Below are positions 6,009 through 12,650 of a stretch of 18,137 nucleotides of DNA, in pieces; positions within the stretch are counted from its first letter, which is position 1; the number at the start of each line of letters is the position of its first letter. A model generated the notes under the pieces. The model searched no databases. It worked only from the letters and a program-made list of their open reading frames with translations, and was not told where the DNA came from. This stretch comes from Thermaceae bacterium (GTDB taxonomy: Bacteria; Deinococcota; Deinococci; Deinococcales; Marinithermaceae), in assembly GCA_015490435.1 (NCBI GenBank), contig WFXV01000072.1, positions 1 to 18,137 of the forward strand, in the 5' to 3' direction. The translations under genes were made by a program, and so were the position numbers.

Positions 6009-7145
6009 GTGAGCGCGCCGGAGCCGCGCTACGATACCCCCCTCCCCCTCTCCGGCGAGCGGTTTTCGGCCTGGTACCGGATCGCGGCAAAAAGCCCGGA
6101 GGAGGCCCGCGCGGCGGCCCGGGCGCTCAGCGTCGAGCAGACCATCGAGTTTCCCGCCGAGCTCACCGCGGGGCGGATCGCCGGCGAGGTGGTGGCCCGG
6201 GTGGAGGGCCTCGAGGAGACCGCCCCCGGGGTCTACCGGGCCGAGCTTTCCTTCGCCGTCGAGCTGGTGGGGGGTGAGCTCACCCAGCTTCTAAACGTCT
6301 TTTTCGGAAACTCCAGCCTGCTCCCAAACGTCCGCCTGTTGCGGGTAGGCCTCTCCGAGCGGCTCGCGGCCCGCTTTCCCGGCCCCCGCTTTGGCGTCGC
6401 CGGGCTCAGGCGGCGGCTTGGGGTGGAAAAAGGGCCGCTCCTTTCCACTGCGCTCAAGCCCCTCGGCCTCACCCCGAAGGCGCTCGCCGAGATGGCCCGC
6501 CGCCTGGCCGAGGGGGGCATTCACCTGATCAAGGACGACCACGGCCTCGCCGACCAGGACTTCGCCCCCTTCGAGGTCCGGCTTGAGGCGGTGGTGCGGG
6601 CGATCGAGGGCACCGGCGCGGTCTACGCCCCGAACGTCACTGCCCCCGGCGAGGAGACCCTCCGCCGCGCCCGGCTCGCGAAGGCGGCCGGGGCCGGGGC
6701 GGTGATGGTGGCCCCGGGGCTCGTGGGGTTTGACCGCATGGAGCGGCTCGCCCGCGAGGTGGGGCTTCCGGTGCTCTCCCACCCCGCCTTCCTAGGCGGC
6801 TTCGTCCCCAAGGGGGAAGGCGGCATCGCCCACTACGCCCTCTTCGGCCAGCTGCAGCGGCTCGCCGGCGCCGACGTGGTGATCTTTCCCCATCAGGGCG
6901 GGCGCTTCGCCTTCAGCCGGGAGGAGTGCGCCGAGATCAACGCCGGGCTCAAAGACCCCTTCTTTGGCCTCGCCCCCGCCTTCCCCGCCCCCGGCGGCGG
7001 CATGAAACTTGAGCGGGTGGCGGAGATCCGGGCCCTCTACGGCGAGGACCTGGTCTTCTTGATCGGCGGCGACCTCCACCGTCAGGGCCCCGACCTCACC
7101 CAGGCCGCCCGGCGCTTTCATGAGGCGGTGCGGGGGATGGCGTGA
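6009..7145 (+). CDS. RuBisCO-like protein (form IV, RLP)
   Basis: 378 residues with the RuBisCO large-subunit fold: an N-terminal alpha/beta domain and a TIM barrel from about residue 120. By eye, K150 in A-L-K-P-L-G matches Lys175 of RuBisCO, but the second Lys of the K-P-K motif is Leu152. The carbamylation motif K-D-D-E is K-D-D-H (K175-H178), so one metal-ligand Glu is His. H258 in S-H-P-A-F matches His294. The flexible loop-6 lysine is missing after H295, while the phosphate-binding G-G-G near 329 and G-G-D at 353-355 are kept. It should bind a metal and a phosphorylated ketose and enolise it, but not fix CO2. Known RLPs act as methionine-salvage enolases, methylthioribulose-1-phosphate isomerases or apionate-pathway decarboxylases. 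GTG 6009 is chosen for the upstream GGCGGAGG (5996-6003); an earlier GTG at 5943 would begin inside the repeat array. Confidence 0.88.
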   Translation: MSAPEPRYDTPLPLSGERFSAWYRIAAKSPEEARAAARALSVEQTIEFPAELTAGRIAGEVVARVEGLEETAPGVYRAELSFAVELVGGELTQLLNVFFGNSSLLPNVRLLRVGLSERLAARFPGPRFGVAGLRRRLGVEKGPLLSTALKPLGLTPKALAEMARRLAEGGIHLIKDDHGLADQDFAPFEVRLEAVVRAIEGTGAVYAPNVTAPGEETLRRARLAKAAGAGAVMVAPGLVGFDRMERLAREVGLPVLSHPAFLGGFVPKGEGGIAHYALFGQLQRLAGADVVIFPHQGGRFAFSREECAEINAGLKDPFFGLAPAFPAPGGGMKLERVAEIRALYGEDLVFLIGGDLHRQGPDLTQAARRFHEAVRGMA

Positions 7146-8068
7146 AGGAGGAAGAGCTCCTCGCCGTCGTCGCCTGGCTCTACTACAAGGAGGGCCTGAC
7201 CCAGGAGCGGATCGCGAAGAGGCTCGGGCTTTCCCGGGTTAAGGTGACCCGCCTCTTGGCCCGGGCCAGGGAACGGGGGGTGGTGGAGTTTCGCATCACC
7301 CGGCCGCTTCCCGAGCGTTTCCGGCTGGAGGAGGCGCTGGCCCGCCGCTTTGGTCTTTTGGGGGCGGTGGTGGCGGAGGGCGACCGGGAGCTCGGTCGAG
7401 AGGCGGCGGAGTTCCTCGCCCGCGAGCTTTCCCCTGGCTGCCGCCTGGGGCTCGGCTGGAGCACCACAGTGAGCCGCATGGCCCCTTACCTCTACGCCCC
7501 GAAGGGCTCCCTCGGCGGGGTGGTGGTCGAGCTGGTGGGGAGCTTTCTGGGCCAGGAAAACCCCTATTCGATCAGCGCCCGGGCGGCCGAGGCGCTCGGG
7601 TGCCGGTTGGTGCCGCTCCCGGCGCCGGTGCTTTTAAAGAGCAAGGAGGCCCAGGCCGCCCTCCTCGCGGAGCCGGGGATCGCCCGGGCGCTCGCCGCCG
7701 CCCGCGAGACCCAGTTCGCGGTGGTGGGGGTGGGACGGCTCGACCCCGAGGGCACGCTGGTTAGAACGGGGATGCTCACCCGCGCCGAGGCCGAGGCGCT
7801 CCGCGCCCAGGGGGCGGTGGGCGACGTCTTGATGCGCTTTTTCGACGCCAAGGGCCGGCCCTTAAAGACCCCCCTCGACGAACGGGTGCTCGGCCTCGCG
7901 TGGCCCGACTTCCTAAAGATTCCCCGCCGGGTGGCGGTAGCCACCGGGCCGGCCAAGGTGCCGGTCCTTTTGGCCGCGCTCTCCGGAGGGCTTTTCACCG
8001 ACCTGGCCACCGACGCCGCGACCGCCCGGGCCTTGCTTGCAGAACCCGGGCCAGGGCCGCTAGGATAG
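7142..8068 (+). CDS. SorC/DeoR-type sugar-binding transcriptional regulator
   Basis: 308 residues. Residues about 5-55 form an HTH (L-T-Q-E-R-I-A-K-R-L-G-L-S-R-V-K-V-T-R-L-L), followed by the sugar-phosphate-isomerase-like effector domain typical of the SorC/CggR/LsrR family, with G-L-G-W-S-T-T-V around residues 100-107, the G-V-G-R-L-D-P-E-G loop and a C-terminal L-F-T-D-L-A-T-D end. Members usually respond to a phosphorylated sugar from the pathway they control. Its GTG overlaps the RLP stop (GTGA), so it is co-expressed as the last gene of the operon. Autoregulation through the GAACA/TGTTC sites upstream of mtnK is likely but inferred. The effector would be expected to be a product of MtnK, MtnA or the RLP. 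Confidence 0.9.
   Translation: MKEEELLAVVAWLYYKEGLTQERIAKRLGLSRVKVTRLLARARERGVVEFRITRPLPERFRLEEALARRFGLLGAVVAEGDRELGREAAEFLARELSPGCRLGLGWSTTVSRMAPYLYAPKGSLGGVVVELVGSFLGQENPYSISARAAEALGCRLVPLPAPVLLKSKEAQAALLAEPGIARALAAARETQFAVVGVGRLDPEGTLVRTGMLTRAEAEALRAQGAVGDVLMRFFDAKGRPLKTPLDERVLGLAWPDFLKIPRRVAVATGPAKVPVLLAALSGGLFTDLATDAATARALLAEPGPGPLG
8037..8066 (+). promoter_or_regulatory. Promoter of rpsT-bTHX
   Basis: TTGCAG (8037-8042), an 18-base spacer and TAGGAT (8061-8066) match sigma-70-type hexamers and lie within the last codons of the regulator gene. This gives the ribosomal genes a start of their own, separate from the sugar operon. Confidence 0.55.
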
Positions 8069-8076
8069 GGTTTGCT

Positions 8077-8090
8077 GCCCCGAACGGGGC
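8077..8090 (+). promoter_or_regulatory. Short hairpin in the rpsT leader
   Basis: GCCCC (8077-8081) and GGGGC (8086-8090) pair around a GAAC loop in the roughly 30-base leader, ending 4 bases before the ribosome site GGGAGG. It could be a binding site for S20 (autogenous control of S20 translation is known in E. coli) or simply a stabilising 5' stem. Confidence 0.35.
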
Positions 8091-8102
8091 CAAGGGAGGA
8101 CT

Positions 8103-8390
8103 ATGGCGAAGAGCGCACGCACCCCATCGGCGATGAAGCGGCACCGCCAGTCGCTGAAGCGGCGGGCCCGCAACCGGGCGAAGAAGTCCATGATCAAGAC
8201 CTTCAGCAAGAAGGCCGTGGCCGCCGCCGAGGCCGGCGACAAGGAGAAGGCCCTCAAGTACATGCGGGTGGCCGAGAGCCTGATCGACAAGGCGGCCAAG
8301 GGCTCGACCCTGCACTGGCGGGCGGCCGCGCGGAAGAAGTCGCGGCTGATGTCGAAGCTCCACAAACTCCTCGGGAGCCTCAAGGCCTAG
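8103..8390 (+). CDS. rpsT: 30S ribosomal protein bS20
   Basis: 95 residues, very Lys/Arg-rich and predicted all-helical, with the family's S-A-x-K-R-x-R-Q-S-x-x-R-x-x-x-N-R-x-x-K-S pattern near the N-terminus and a second half carrying A-x-S-x-I-D-K-A-A-K-G-x-x-H-x-x-x-A-A-R-K-K-S-R-L. It binds 16S rRNA and helps 30S assembly. ATG 8103 has GGGAGGA just upstream. The stop TAG is followed directly by GGAGG, the ribosome site of the bTHX gene 11 bases later, so the two are co-transcribed. Confidence 0.97.
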   Translation: MAKSARTPSAMKRHRQSLKRRARNRAKKSMIKTFSKKAVAAAEAGDKEKALKYMRVAESLIDKAAKGSTLHWRAAARKKSRLMSKLHKLLGSLKA

Positions 8391-8401
8391 GGAGGCGAGC
8401 G

Positions 8402-8485
8402 ATGGGCAAGGGCGACCGCAGGACCAAGCGCGGCAAGCTCTGGCGCGGGACCTACGGCAAGTACCGGCCGCGGAAGAAGAAGTAA
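8402..8485 (+). CDS. thx: 30S ribosomal protein bTHX
   Basis: A 27-codon gene beginning M-G-K-G-D-R-R-T-K-R-G-K and ending P-R-K-K-K, about half basic residues. It matches the tiny Thx peptide found in the 30S head of Thermus thermophilus, where it sits in a cavity among rRNA helices and stabilises the subunit. GGAGG at 8391-8395 precedes ATG 8402. Its place immediately after rpsT makes a two-gene ribosomal unit. The protein is the best single hint for a Thermaceae-like host; related Thx/PSRP peptides occur in some other phyla, so it is not absolute proof. Confidence 0.95.
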   Translation: MGKGDRRTKRGKLWRGTYGKYRPRKKK

Positions 8486-8497
8486 ACGCGGCGCGCG

Positions 8498-8539
8498 CTT
8501 TTCCGGCCCGGGCGGAAAAGGCCGGGGCGGTTTCTTTTT
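8498..8539 (+). terminator. Intrinsic terminator after the bTHX gene
   Basis: CTTTTCCG (8498-8505) pairs with CGGAAAAG (8513-8520) around a 7-base loop. An alternative stem, CCGGCC (8503-8508) with GGCCGG (8520-8525), is closer to the T-rich tract TTTCTTTTT (8531-8539). It lies between convergent bTHX and minC. The minus strand has no T tract after the stem, so it serves mainly the plus strand. Confidence 0.6.
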
Positions 8540-8549
8540 GCCTTTTGGA

Positions 8550-9104
8550 TTAGCCCTTCGGGCGGCCCTTGCCCCAGGGCTCGAGCACAATCCGCCCCTC
8601 CTTGACCACCGCCCGCTCGGGGCCCTTGCCGGCAAACCCCTCCTCCGGCGCCCGGGCCACCAGGTCCGCGATCCGGAGCTGCTTGGCCTCGACCTTGAGC
8701 GCCCAGATCGCGGCCTCGCGGTTCCCCTCTGCGCCGGCGTGGGCCAGGCCCCGGAGCTTACCCACCACGATCACGTCGCCGCCGGCGATCACCTCGCCTC
8801 CGGGGTTGACGTCGCCGAGCACCACCACGGTTCCGCTCGCGCTCACCCGGCGCCCCGCCCGCACCGTCTCGGGCACCACCTGGGTGGTGGGGAAGAGGGC
8901 GGCGCCCCGCGGGGGGCGGAAGGTGACCTCGCGGTCCCCGGCCGCCTGGATCAAAGCGGCAATGACCTCGGCGGGAACGAAGCCCGCCACCTCGACCTCG
9001 AGGGGGAGGTCGGGGAGTTTTTTTAGGGTTTCCTGGACCGCTTCCGGCGTCTCGTCGCCGTCAAGGCGAAGCGCCAGCGCTTTGGGGGTTGCCCGGACGC
9101 GCAT
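8550..9104 (-). CDS. minC: Septum site-determining protein MinC
   Basis: 184 residues, shorter than E. coli MinC (231). Residues 1 to about 70 form the small N-terminal FtsZ-inhibiting domain. From about 80 the right-handed beta-helix domain is clear: R-R-V-S-A-S-G-T-V-V-V-L-G-D-V-N-P-G-G-E-V-I-A-G-G-D-V-I-V-V-G, then L-R-G-L-A-H-A-G, with repeated Gly turns. MinC blocks FtsZ polymers away from midcell when brought to the membrane by MinD. The ATG at 9104 has GGAGG a few bases upstream and lies 44 bases inside the end of mrdA, an unusually long overlap. It is the last gene of the operon; minD does not follow, since the next gene is convergent. Confidence 0.92.
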   Translation of the reverse strand: MRVRATPKALALRLDGDETPEAVQETLKKLPDLPLEVEVAGFVPAEVIAALIQAAGDREVTFRPPRGAALFPTTQVVPETVRAGRRVSASGTVVVLGDVNPGGEVIAGGDVIVVGKLRGLAHAGAEGNREAAIWALKVEAKQLRIADLVARAPEEGFAGKGPERAVVKEGRIVLEPWGKGRPKG

Positions 9105-10827
9105 CGGCCTCCGTTATACCCCAAAACGCGGCCATCACCCGCTTGACCACGGGAAGCGCGGCCCGGCTTCCCTCGCCGCCGTTTTCGATGAAGGCGACCG
9201 CGACCAGGGGGGCGTGCCGGCCATCCTTGGGCCAGGGGCCGAAGCCCGCGTACCAGGCGTGTTCAAACCCAGCCCGTTTTCCGGGGGTTTCGGCGGTGCC
9301 GGTCTTGCCCGCGGTGGGCACCGGAAAGTCCCTGAGCCGGAAGCGGGCGGTGCCCTCGGTGACCGTCTTCCTGAGCCCCCGGCGGAGTACGCCGAAGTAG
9401 TGCCCCGGGATCGGGCTCGCCTCCGGGGAGCGGGCGACGAGGTGGAGCGTGGGCAGCCGGCCGGTGAAGAGGCCGGCGTAGGCGCGGGCGAGCTGGGTCG
9501 GGGTGACGAGGACCGGCCCCTGCCCGATCGCCACCGAGAGGGTTTCCCCGGGGTACCAGGGCTCGCCGTAGGTCTTCTTCTTCCAGGCCTCGCTTGGAAC
9601 GAGCCCGGTCTTTTCCCGGATCTCAAGCCCGGTGGCCTGGCCCAGGCCGAAGGCGCGGGCCCGCTTCTCGATGGCGGAAAGCGCCCTTAAGGGCCCGGCG
9701 TCGATCACTGCCTGGTAGAACCAGGTGTTGCAGGACCAGGCGAGGGCGTCCTCCACCGTCATCGGACCCAGGTCGCGGGGGGACCAGTTCCGCCGTACCT
9801 GGCCGCCGTAGAGGATCGCCGGGGTACAGCGGTAGACCTTGCCCGGAGGCACGAGCCCCGACTCCAAAAGCGCCGAGGCGGTGATCGGCTTGAAGGTGCT
9901 TCCCGGGGTGTAGGCCTGCACCGCCCGGTTCAAAAGGGGTTTGGCCGGGTTTTGGATGATGGCCTTGATCCGCTCGGCCTCCACCGGGCGGCGAACGAAG
10001 ACGTTGGGGTCGAAGCTCGGGGCGCTGGCCATGGCGAGGACGGCGCCGGTTTCGGGGTCGACAGCCACCGCCGCCCCCCGCACCACCCCCTCCGGCGGCA
10101 AGCCGAGCTTCTTGCGCCCGGCGTTGACGTCGGCGAGGGCGGCCTCGAGCGCCTCTTCGGTGGCCTTTTGCAAACGGTAGTCGAGGGTGAGCCGGACGTC
10201 CTCGCCGGGCTGGGGCGGTACCAGCACCTCTTCCCGGAGCACCGCGCCCCGCACGTCGCGCTCGACCAGCTTGAGCCCCCTTCGGCCCCGGAGCCTTTCC
10301 TCCAGCGCGGCCTCGAGCCCGGCCTTGCCCACCAGGTCGTCCGGTTCGTAGCCACGGGCGAGGTCCTCCTTGCTCGCCCGCTGCACGTAGCCGATCACCG
10401 AGCCGGCGATGGGGTGGGGGTAGAAGCGCTCGACGCGCTCGACGATCCTGAGGTTCTCCTGCCCGGCGGTGAGTTCGGCCAGGGTGGGCACGAGCGCCTC
10501 GGGCAGGTTCGCCGCCACCACCACCGGGCCGTCCTCGGGCTCGGGCAGCGCGTCCAGGTCTAAAAGGTCGAGGATCCGCTCCAAAAACCGCACCTCGCCG
10601 CCGGTGTAGACCAGGTCGTAGGCGACGCGGTTATCGGCCAGGACGACGCCGTTTCGGTCGAGGATCCGGCCCCGGGGGGCGGGGATCGTCTCGGTCTTTA
10701 GGTAGTTGCCCCGGCTCAGGGTGACGTAGCGGTCGTGCTCCAGGGCCTGGAGCTGAAAGAGCCGGGCCCCGAGCAGCCCGAGCCCGAGGTAGACCAGGAT
10801 CAGCATGAGCCGGAGCCTATCCGGCAT
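9061..10827 (-). CDS. mrdA: Penicillin-binding protein 2 (elongasome transpeptidase MrdA)
   Basis: 588 residues. One membrane anchor lies at about residues 6-26. The PBP dimerisation domain with A-P-R-G-R-I-L-D-R-N-G (near 50-60) follows, then the transpeptidase domain with S-T-F-K (nucleophile S310, K313), S-C-N (365-367) and K-T-G (K508). This is the class B PBP of the rod system, which cross-links peptidoglycan with RodA during cell elongation. The operon position after mreC-mreD supports PBP2 over the division enzyme FtsI. Its start overlaps the end of mreD by 11 bases. The C-terminal tail beyond the barrel is short. Confidence 0.95.
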   Translation of the reverse strand: MPDRLRLMLILVYLGLGLLGARLFQLQALEHDRYVTLSRGNYLKTETIPAPRGRILDRNGVVLADNRVAYDLVYTGGEVRFLERILDLLDLDALPEPEDGPVVVAANLPEALVPTLAELTAGQENLRIVERVERFYPHPIAGSVIGYVQRASKEDLARGYEPDDLVGKAGLEAALEERLRGRRGLKLVERDVRGAVLREEVLVPPQPGEDVRLTLDYRLQKATEEALEAALADVNAGRKKLGLPPEGVVRGAAVAVDPETGAVLAMASAPSFDPNVFVRRPVEAERIKAIIQNPAKPLLNRAVQAYTPGSTFKPITASALLESGLVPPGKVYRCTPAILYGGQVRRNWSPRDLGPMTVEDALAWSCNTWFYQAVIDAGPLRALSAIEKRARAFGLGQATGLEIREKTGLVPSEAWKKKTYGEPWYPGETLSVAIGQGPVLVTPTQLARAYAGLFTGRLPTLHLVARSPEASPIPGHYFGVLRRGLRKTVTEGTARFRLRDFPVPTAGKTGTAETPGKRAGFEHAWYAGFGPWPKDGRHAPLVAVAFIENGGEGSRAALPVVKRVMAAFWGITEADARPGNPQSAGASP

Positions 10828-11299
10828 GGTCCGCGTCCCCGAGGATCGCCTCCGCGAGCCGGAGGTAGAGGGGGGCGAGGAGGGCGGTGAGGAGGGCCTC
10901 GCTCAAAATCGCCCCGGTGAAGTCCAGGGGGCCGACGAGGAAGAGCCCGAGCACGTAGACCACCAGGAAGATCCCGAACCACTTGGCGAAGTAGGCGCCG
11001 GCGAGGATCGCCGCCCGGCCGAGGGGCTCCTCCGGGTGGAGCCAGGTGGAAAGCCCGAGGATGGCGTAGGCCGCCATCAAGAGCCCCACCGCCATGAGTC
11101 CCAGGTACCCGCCGCCGGCGAGGTCGGCGAAGAGCCCCACGCCGAAGGCGAGGGCGAGGGCGAGGGGGGGTTTTAGCCGCGGGGTGAGGGCGGCGACGTA
11201 GAGGAACCAAAGGTCCGGCGGGCTCAGGGTGTCGGGCAGGAGCCCGGCGAGGAGCGAGGCCAGAAAGAGGGTAAGGAGAAAGAGCCCTGCCACCGCCAC
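10817..11299 (-). CDS. mreD: Rod shape-determining protein MreD
   Basis: 160 residues, almost all hydrophobic, with about five predicted membrane helices (for example residues 3-20, 45-60, 66-85, 100-125 and 132-150). The D-x-x-x-x-x-x-L-G segment after the second helix (F-A-D-L-A-G-G-G-Y-L-G) is typical of MreD. It belongs to the elongasome with MreC and PBP2. The start is GTG 11299-11297, preceded by GGAGG inside the mreC end, and shares one base with the mreC stop (TAGTG), so translation is coupled. Confidence 0.92.
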   Translation of the reverse strand: MAVAGLFLLTLFLASLLAGLLPDTLSPPDLWFLYVAALTPRLKPPLALALAFGVGLFADLAGGGYLGLMAVGLLMAAYAILGLSTWLHPEEPLGRAAILAGAYFAKWFGIFLVVYVLGLFLVGPLDFTGAILSEALLTALLAPLYLRLAEAILGDADHAG

Positions 11300-12075
11300 T
11301 AGAGCCTCCGGAGCACCACGACCTCTTCGAGCAGGGAGAACCGCACCTCCGGCCGCGCCCAGGCCCAGTAGAGGAGCTCGCCCGGGCCCGGCGGTTCCAC
11401 CTGGACCACCCGGCCCACCGGGATGCCCTCGGGAAAGAGGCCGCCGATGGCGCCGGTGACCAGGAGGTCGCCCTCCTGGACCCGGACCTCGCGGGGAAAG
11501 CGCACCCGGAGCCGGTCCGGCGGGCGCCCGTAGGCGATGCCCCGGCCCGGCGCCTTCTCGGGGCGCACCCCCACCGCGCTCTCAGGGTCGACCAAAGTGC
11601 GGACCACCGCCGTCTTCGGGGTGACCTCGAGGATCACCCCCACGAGCCCCTCGGCGCTGGTCACCGGCATGCCCGGCTCGAGCCCGGCCTCGGCGCCGAG
11701 CCCCAGCACCAGCCGGCGGAAGAGGCCGCTCGGGTCCTCGGCGATCACCGGGGCCACCGCCACCACAGCCGGCGCCTGGGTCTCGCGGACTTTGAGCACC
11801 CGGCGGAGGCGGGCGTTCTCGAGCTCGAGCTGGATCACCCGTTGCTCGAGCGCCCGTTTCTCGGCCCGGAGCCTGAGCGCCTCGCTGCGCCAGTCGCGGC
11901 GGTCCGAAAGGGCGGAGAGCGCTGCCCGGAGGTTCTGCCCGATGCGCTGTCCCAGGGCGTAGATCGGGGCGGTGCGGCCGAGGACCTCGGGGGCCACCAT
12001 CGGCGCGGTGCGGGCGGTCATCACCGCCAGCACCACCCCGAGCCCGAGGAGGAGGAGCCAGACCGCCCGGACCAA
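11299..12075 (-). CDS. mreC: Rod shape-determining protein MreC
   Basis: 258 residues: a membrane helix at about 3-20, a coiled coil at about 60-95 (R-L-R-A-E-K-R-A-L-E-Q-R-V and on), then the two beta-barrel domains with G-L-E-P-G-M-P-V, E-G-L-V-G-V-I and the G-D-L-L-V-T-G-x-x-G-x-F-P-x-G-I-P-V-G motif that defines the family. It is a periplasmic scaffold that activates PBP2. The start appears to be TTG 12075, with AGGGGGT upstream within the end of maf; only 2 bases separate it from the maf stop. mreB is not in this cluster. Confidence 0.93.
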   Translation of the reverse strand: MVRAVWLLLLGLGVVLAVMTARTAPMVAPEVLGRTAPIYALGQRIGQNLRAALSALSDRRDWRSEALRLRAEKRALEQRVIQLELENARLRRVLKVRETQAPAVVAVAPVIAEDPSGLFRRLVLGLGAEAGLEPGMPVTSAEGLVGVILEVTPKTAVVRTLVDPESAVGVRPEKAPGRGIAYGRPPDRLRVRFPREVRVQEGDLLVTGAIGGLFPEGIPVGRVVQVEPPGPGELLYWAWARPEVRFSLLEEVVVLRRL

Positions 12076-12077
12076 AC

Positions 12078-12650
12078 CTAGACCCCCTCAAGGAGAGGGT
12101 AGCCGAGTTCCTTGAGAACTTCCCAAACCCCGGCCACCGGCAGGCCGACGACGGCGTAGAAGTCGCCCTCCACCCGCTCCACGAGGGCCATGCCCTTTTC
12201 CTGGATGCCGTAGCCGCCGGCCTTGTCGAGCCCCTCGCCGGAGGCGACGTACCAGCGGATCTCCTCCTCGTCCAGCCGGCGGAAGCGCACCCGGGGGGCG
12301 GCGAGCACCGAGCGGGCCCGGCCGTCCGGGGCCACCACGCAGGCGGCGGTGTAGACGGTGTGGGTCTTGCCCGAAAGGAGCCGGAGGTAGCGGGCGTTTT
12401 CCTCGGGGTCCTTGGGTTTTCCCAGGATGCGGTCGCCGATCGCCACCACGGTGTCGGCGCCCAGGGCGAAGCGGCCCTCCTCCCAGGCGGAGCGGGCCTT
12501 CTTCTCGGCGAGCGCGAGGGCAAAGCGACCGGGCGGCGGCGCCGGCGGGGGCTCGACCACGCGCGGGGCGCGGACCTCGAAGGCGAGGCCCAGCCGCGAG
12601 AGGAGCTCCTGGCGGCGGGGGCTTTTCGAGGCCAGGATCAGGGGTTTCAT
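12078..12650 (-). CDS. maf: Maf-family nucleoside triphosphate pyrophosphatase
   Basis: 190 residues. S-K-S-P-R-R-Q-E-L-L at residues 8-17 is the Maf phosphate-binding signature. G-A-D-T-V-V with the metal-binding Asp, S-G-K-T-H-T-V-Y-T and D-K-A-G-G-Y-G-I-Q follow, which is the YhdE/Maf-I pattern (dTTP/UTP pyrophosphatase). It hydrolyses non-canonical or excess nucleotides and is often found next to mre genes. ATG 12650 overlaps the deoC stop (ATGA). The open frame continues upstream into deoC, but that part is only a shadow. Confidence 0.93.
   Translation of the reverse strand: MKPLILASKSPRRQELLSRLGLAFEVRAPRVVEPPPAPPPGRFALALAEKKARSAWEEGRFALGADTVVAIGDRILGKPKDPEENARYLRLLSGKTHTVYTAACVVAPDGRARSVLAAPRVRFRRLDEEEIRWYVASGEGLDKAGGYGIQEKGMALVERVEGDFYAVVGLPVAGVWEVLKELGYPLLEGV

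Noticed and set aside
6009..7145. Genuine CO2-fixing RuBisCO
   Set aside because: Key residues are missing (loop-6 Lys, second Lys of K-P-K, Glu of K-D-D-E), and no small subunit or phosphoribulokinase is near.
1791..8068. Complete standard methionine salvage pathway
   Set aside because: Only mtnK and mtnA are identifiable; mtnB, mtnC/X, mtnD and a transaminase are absent from the window.
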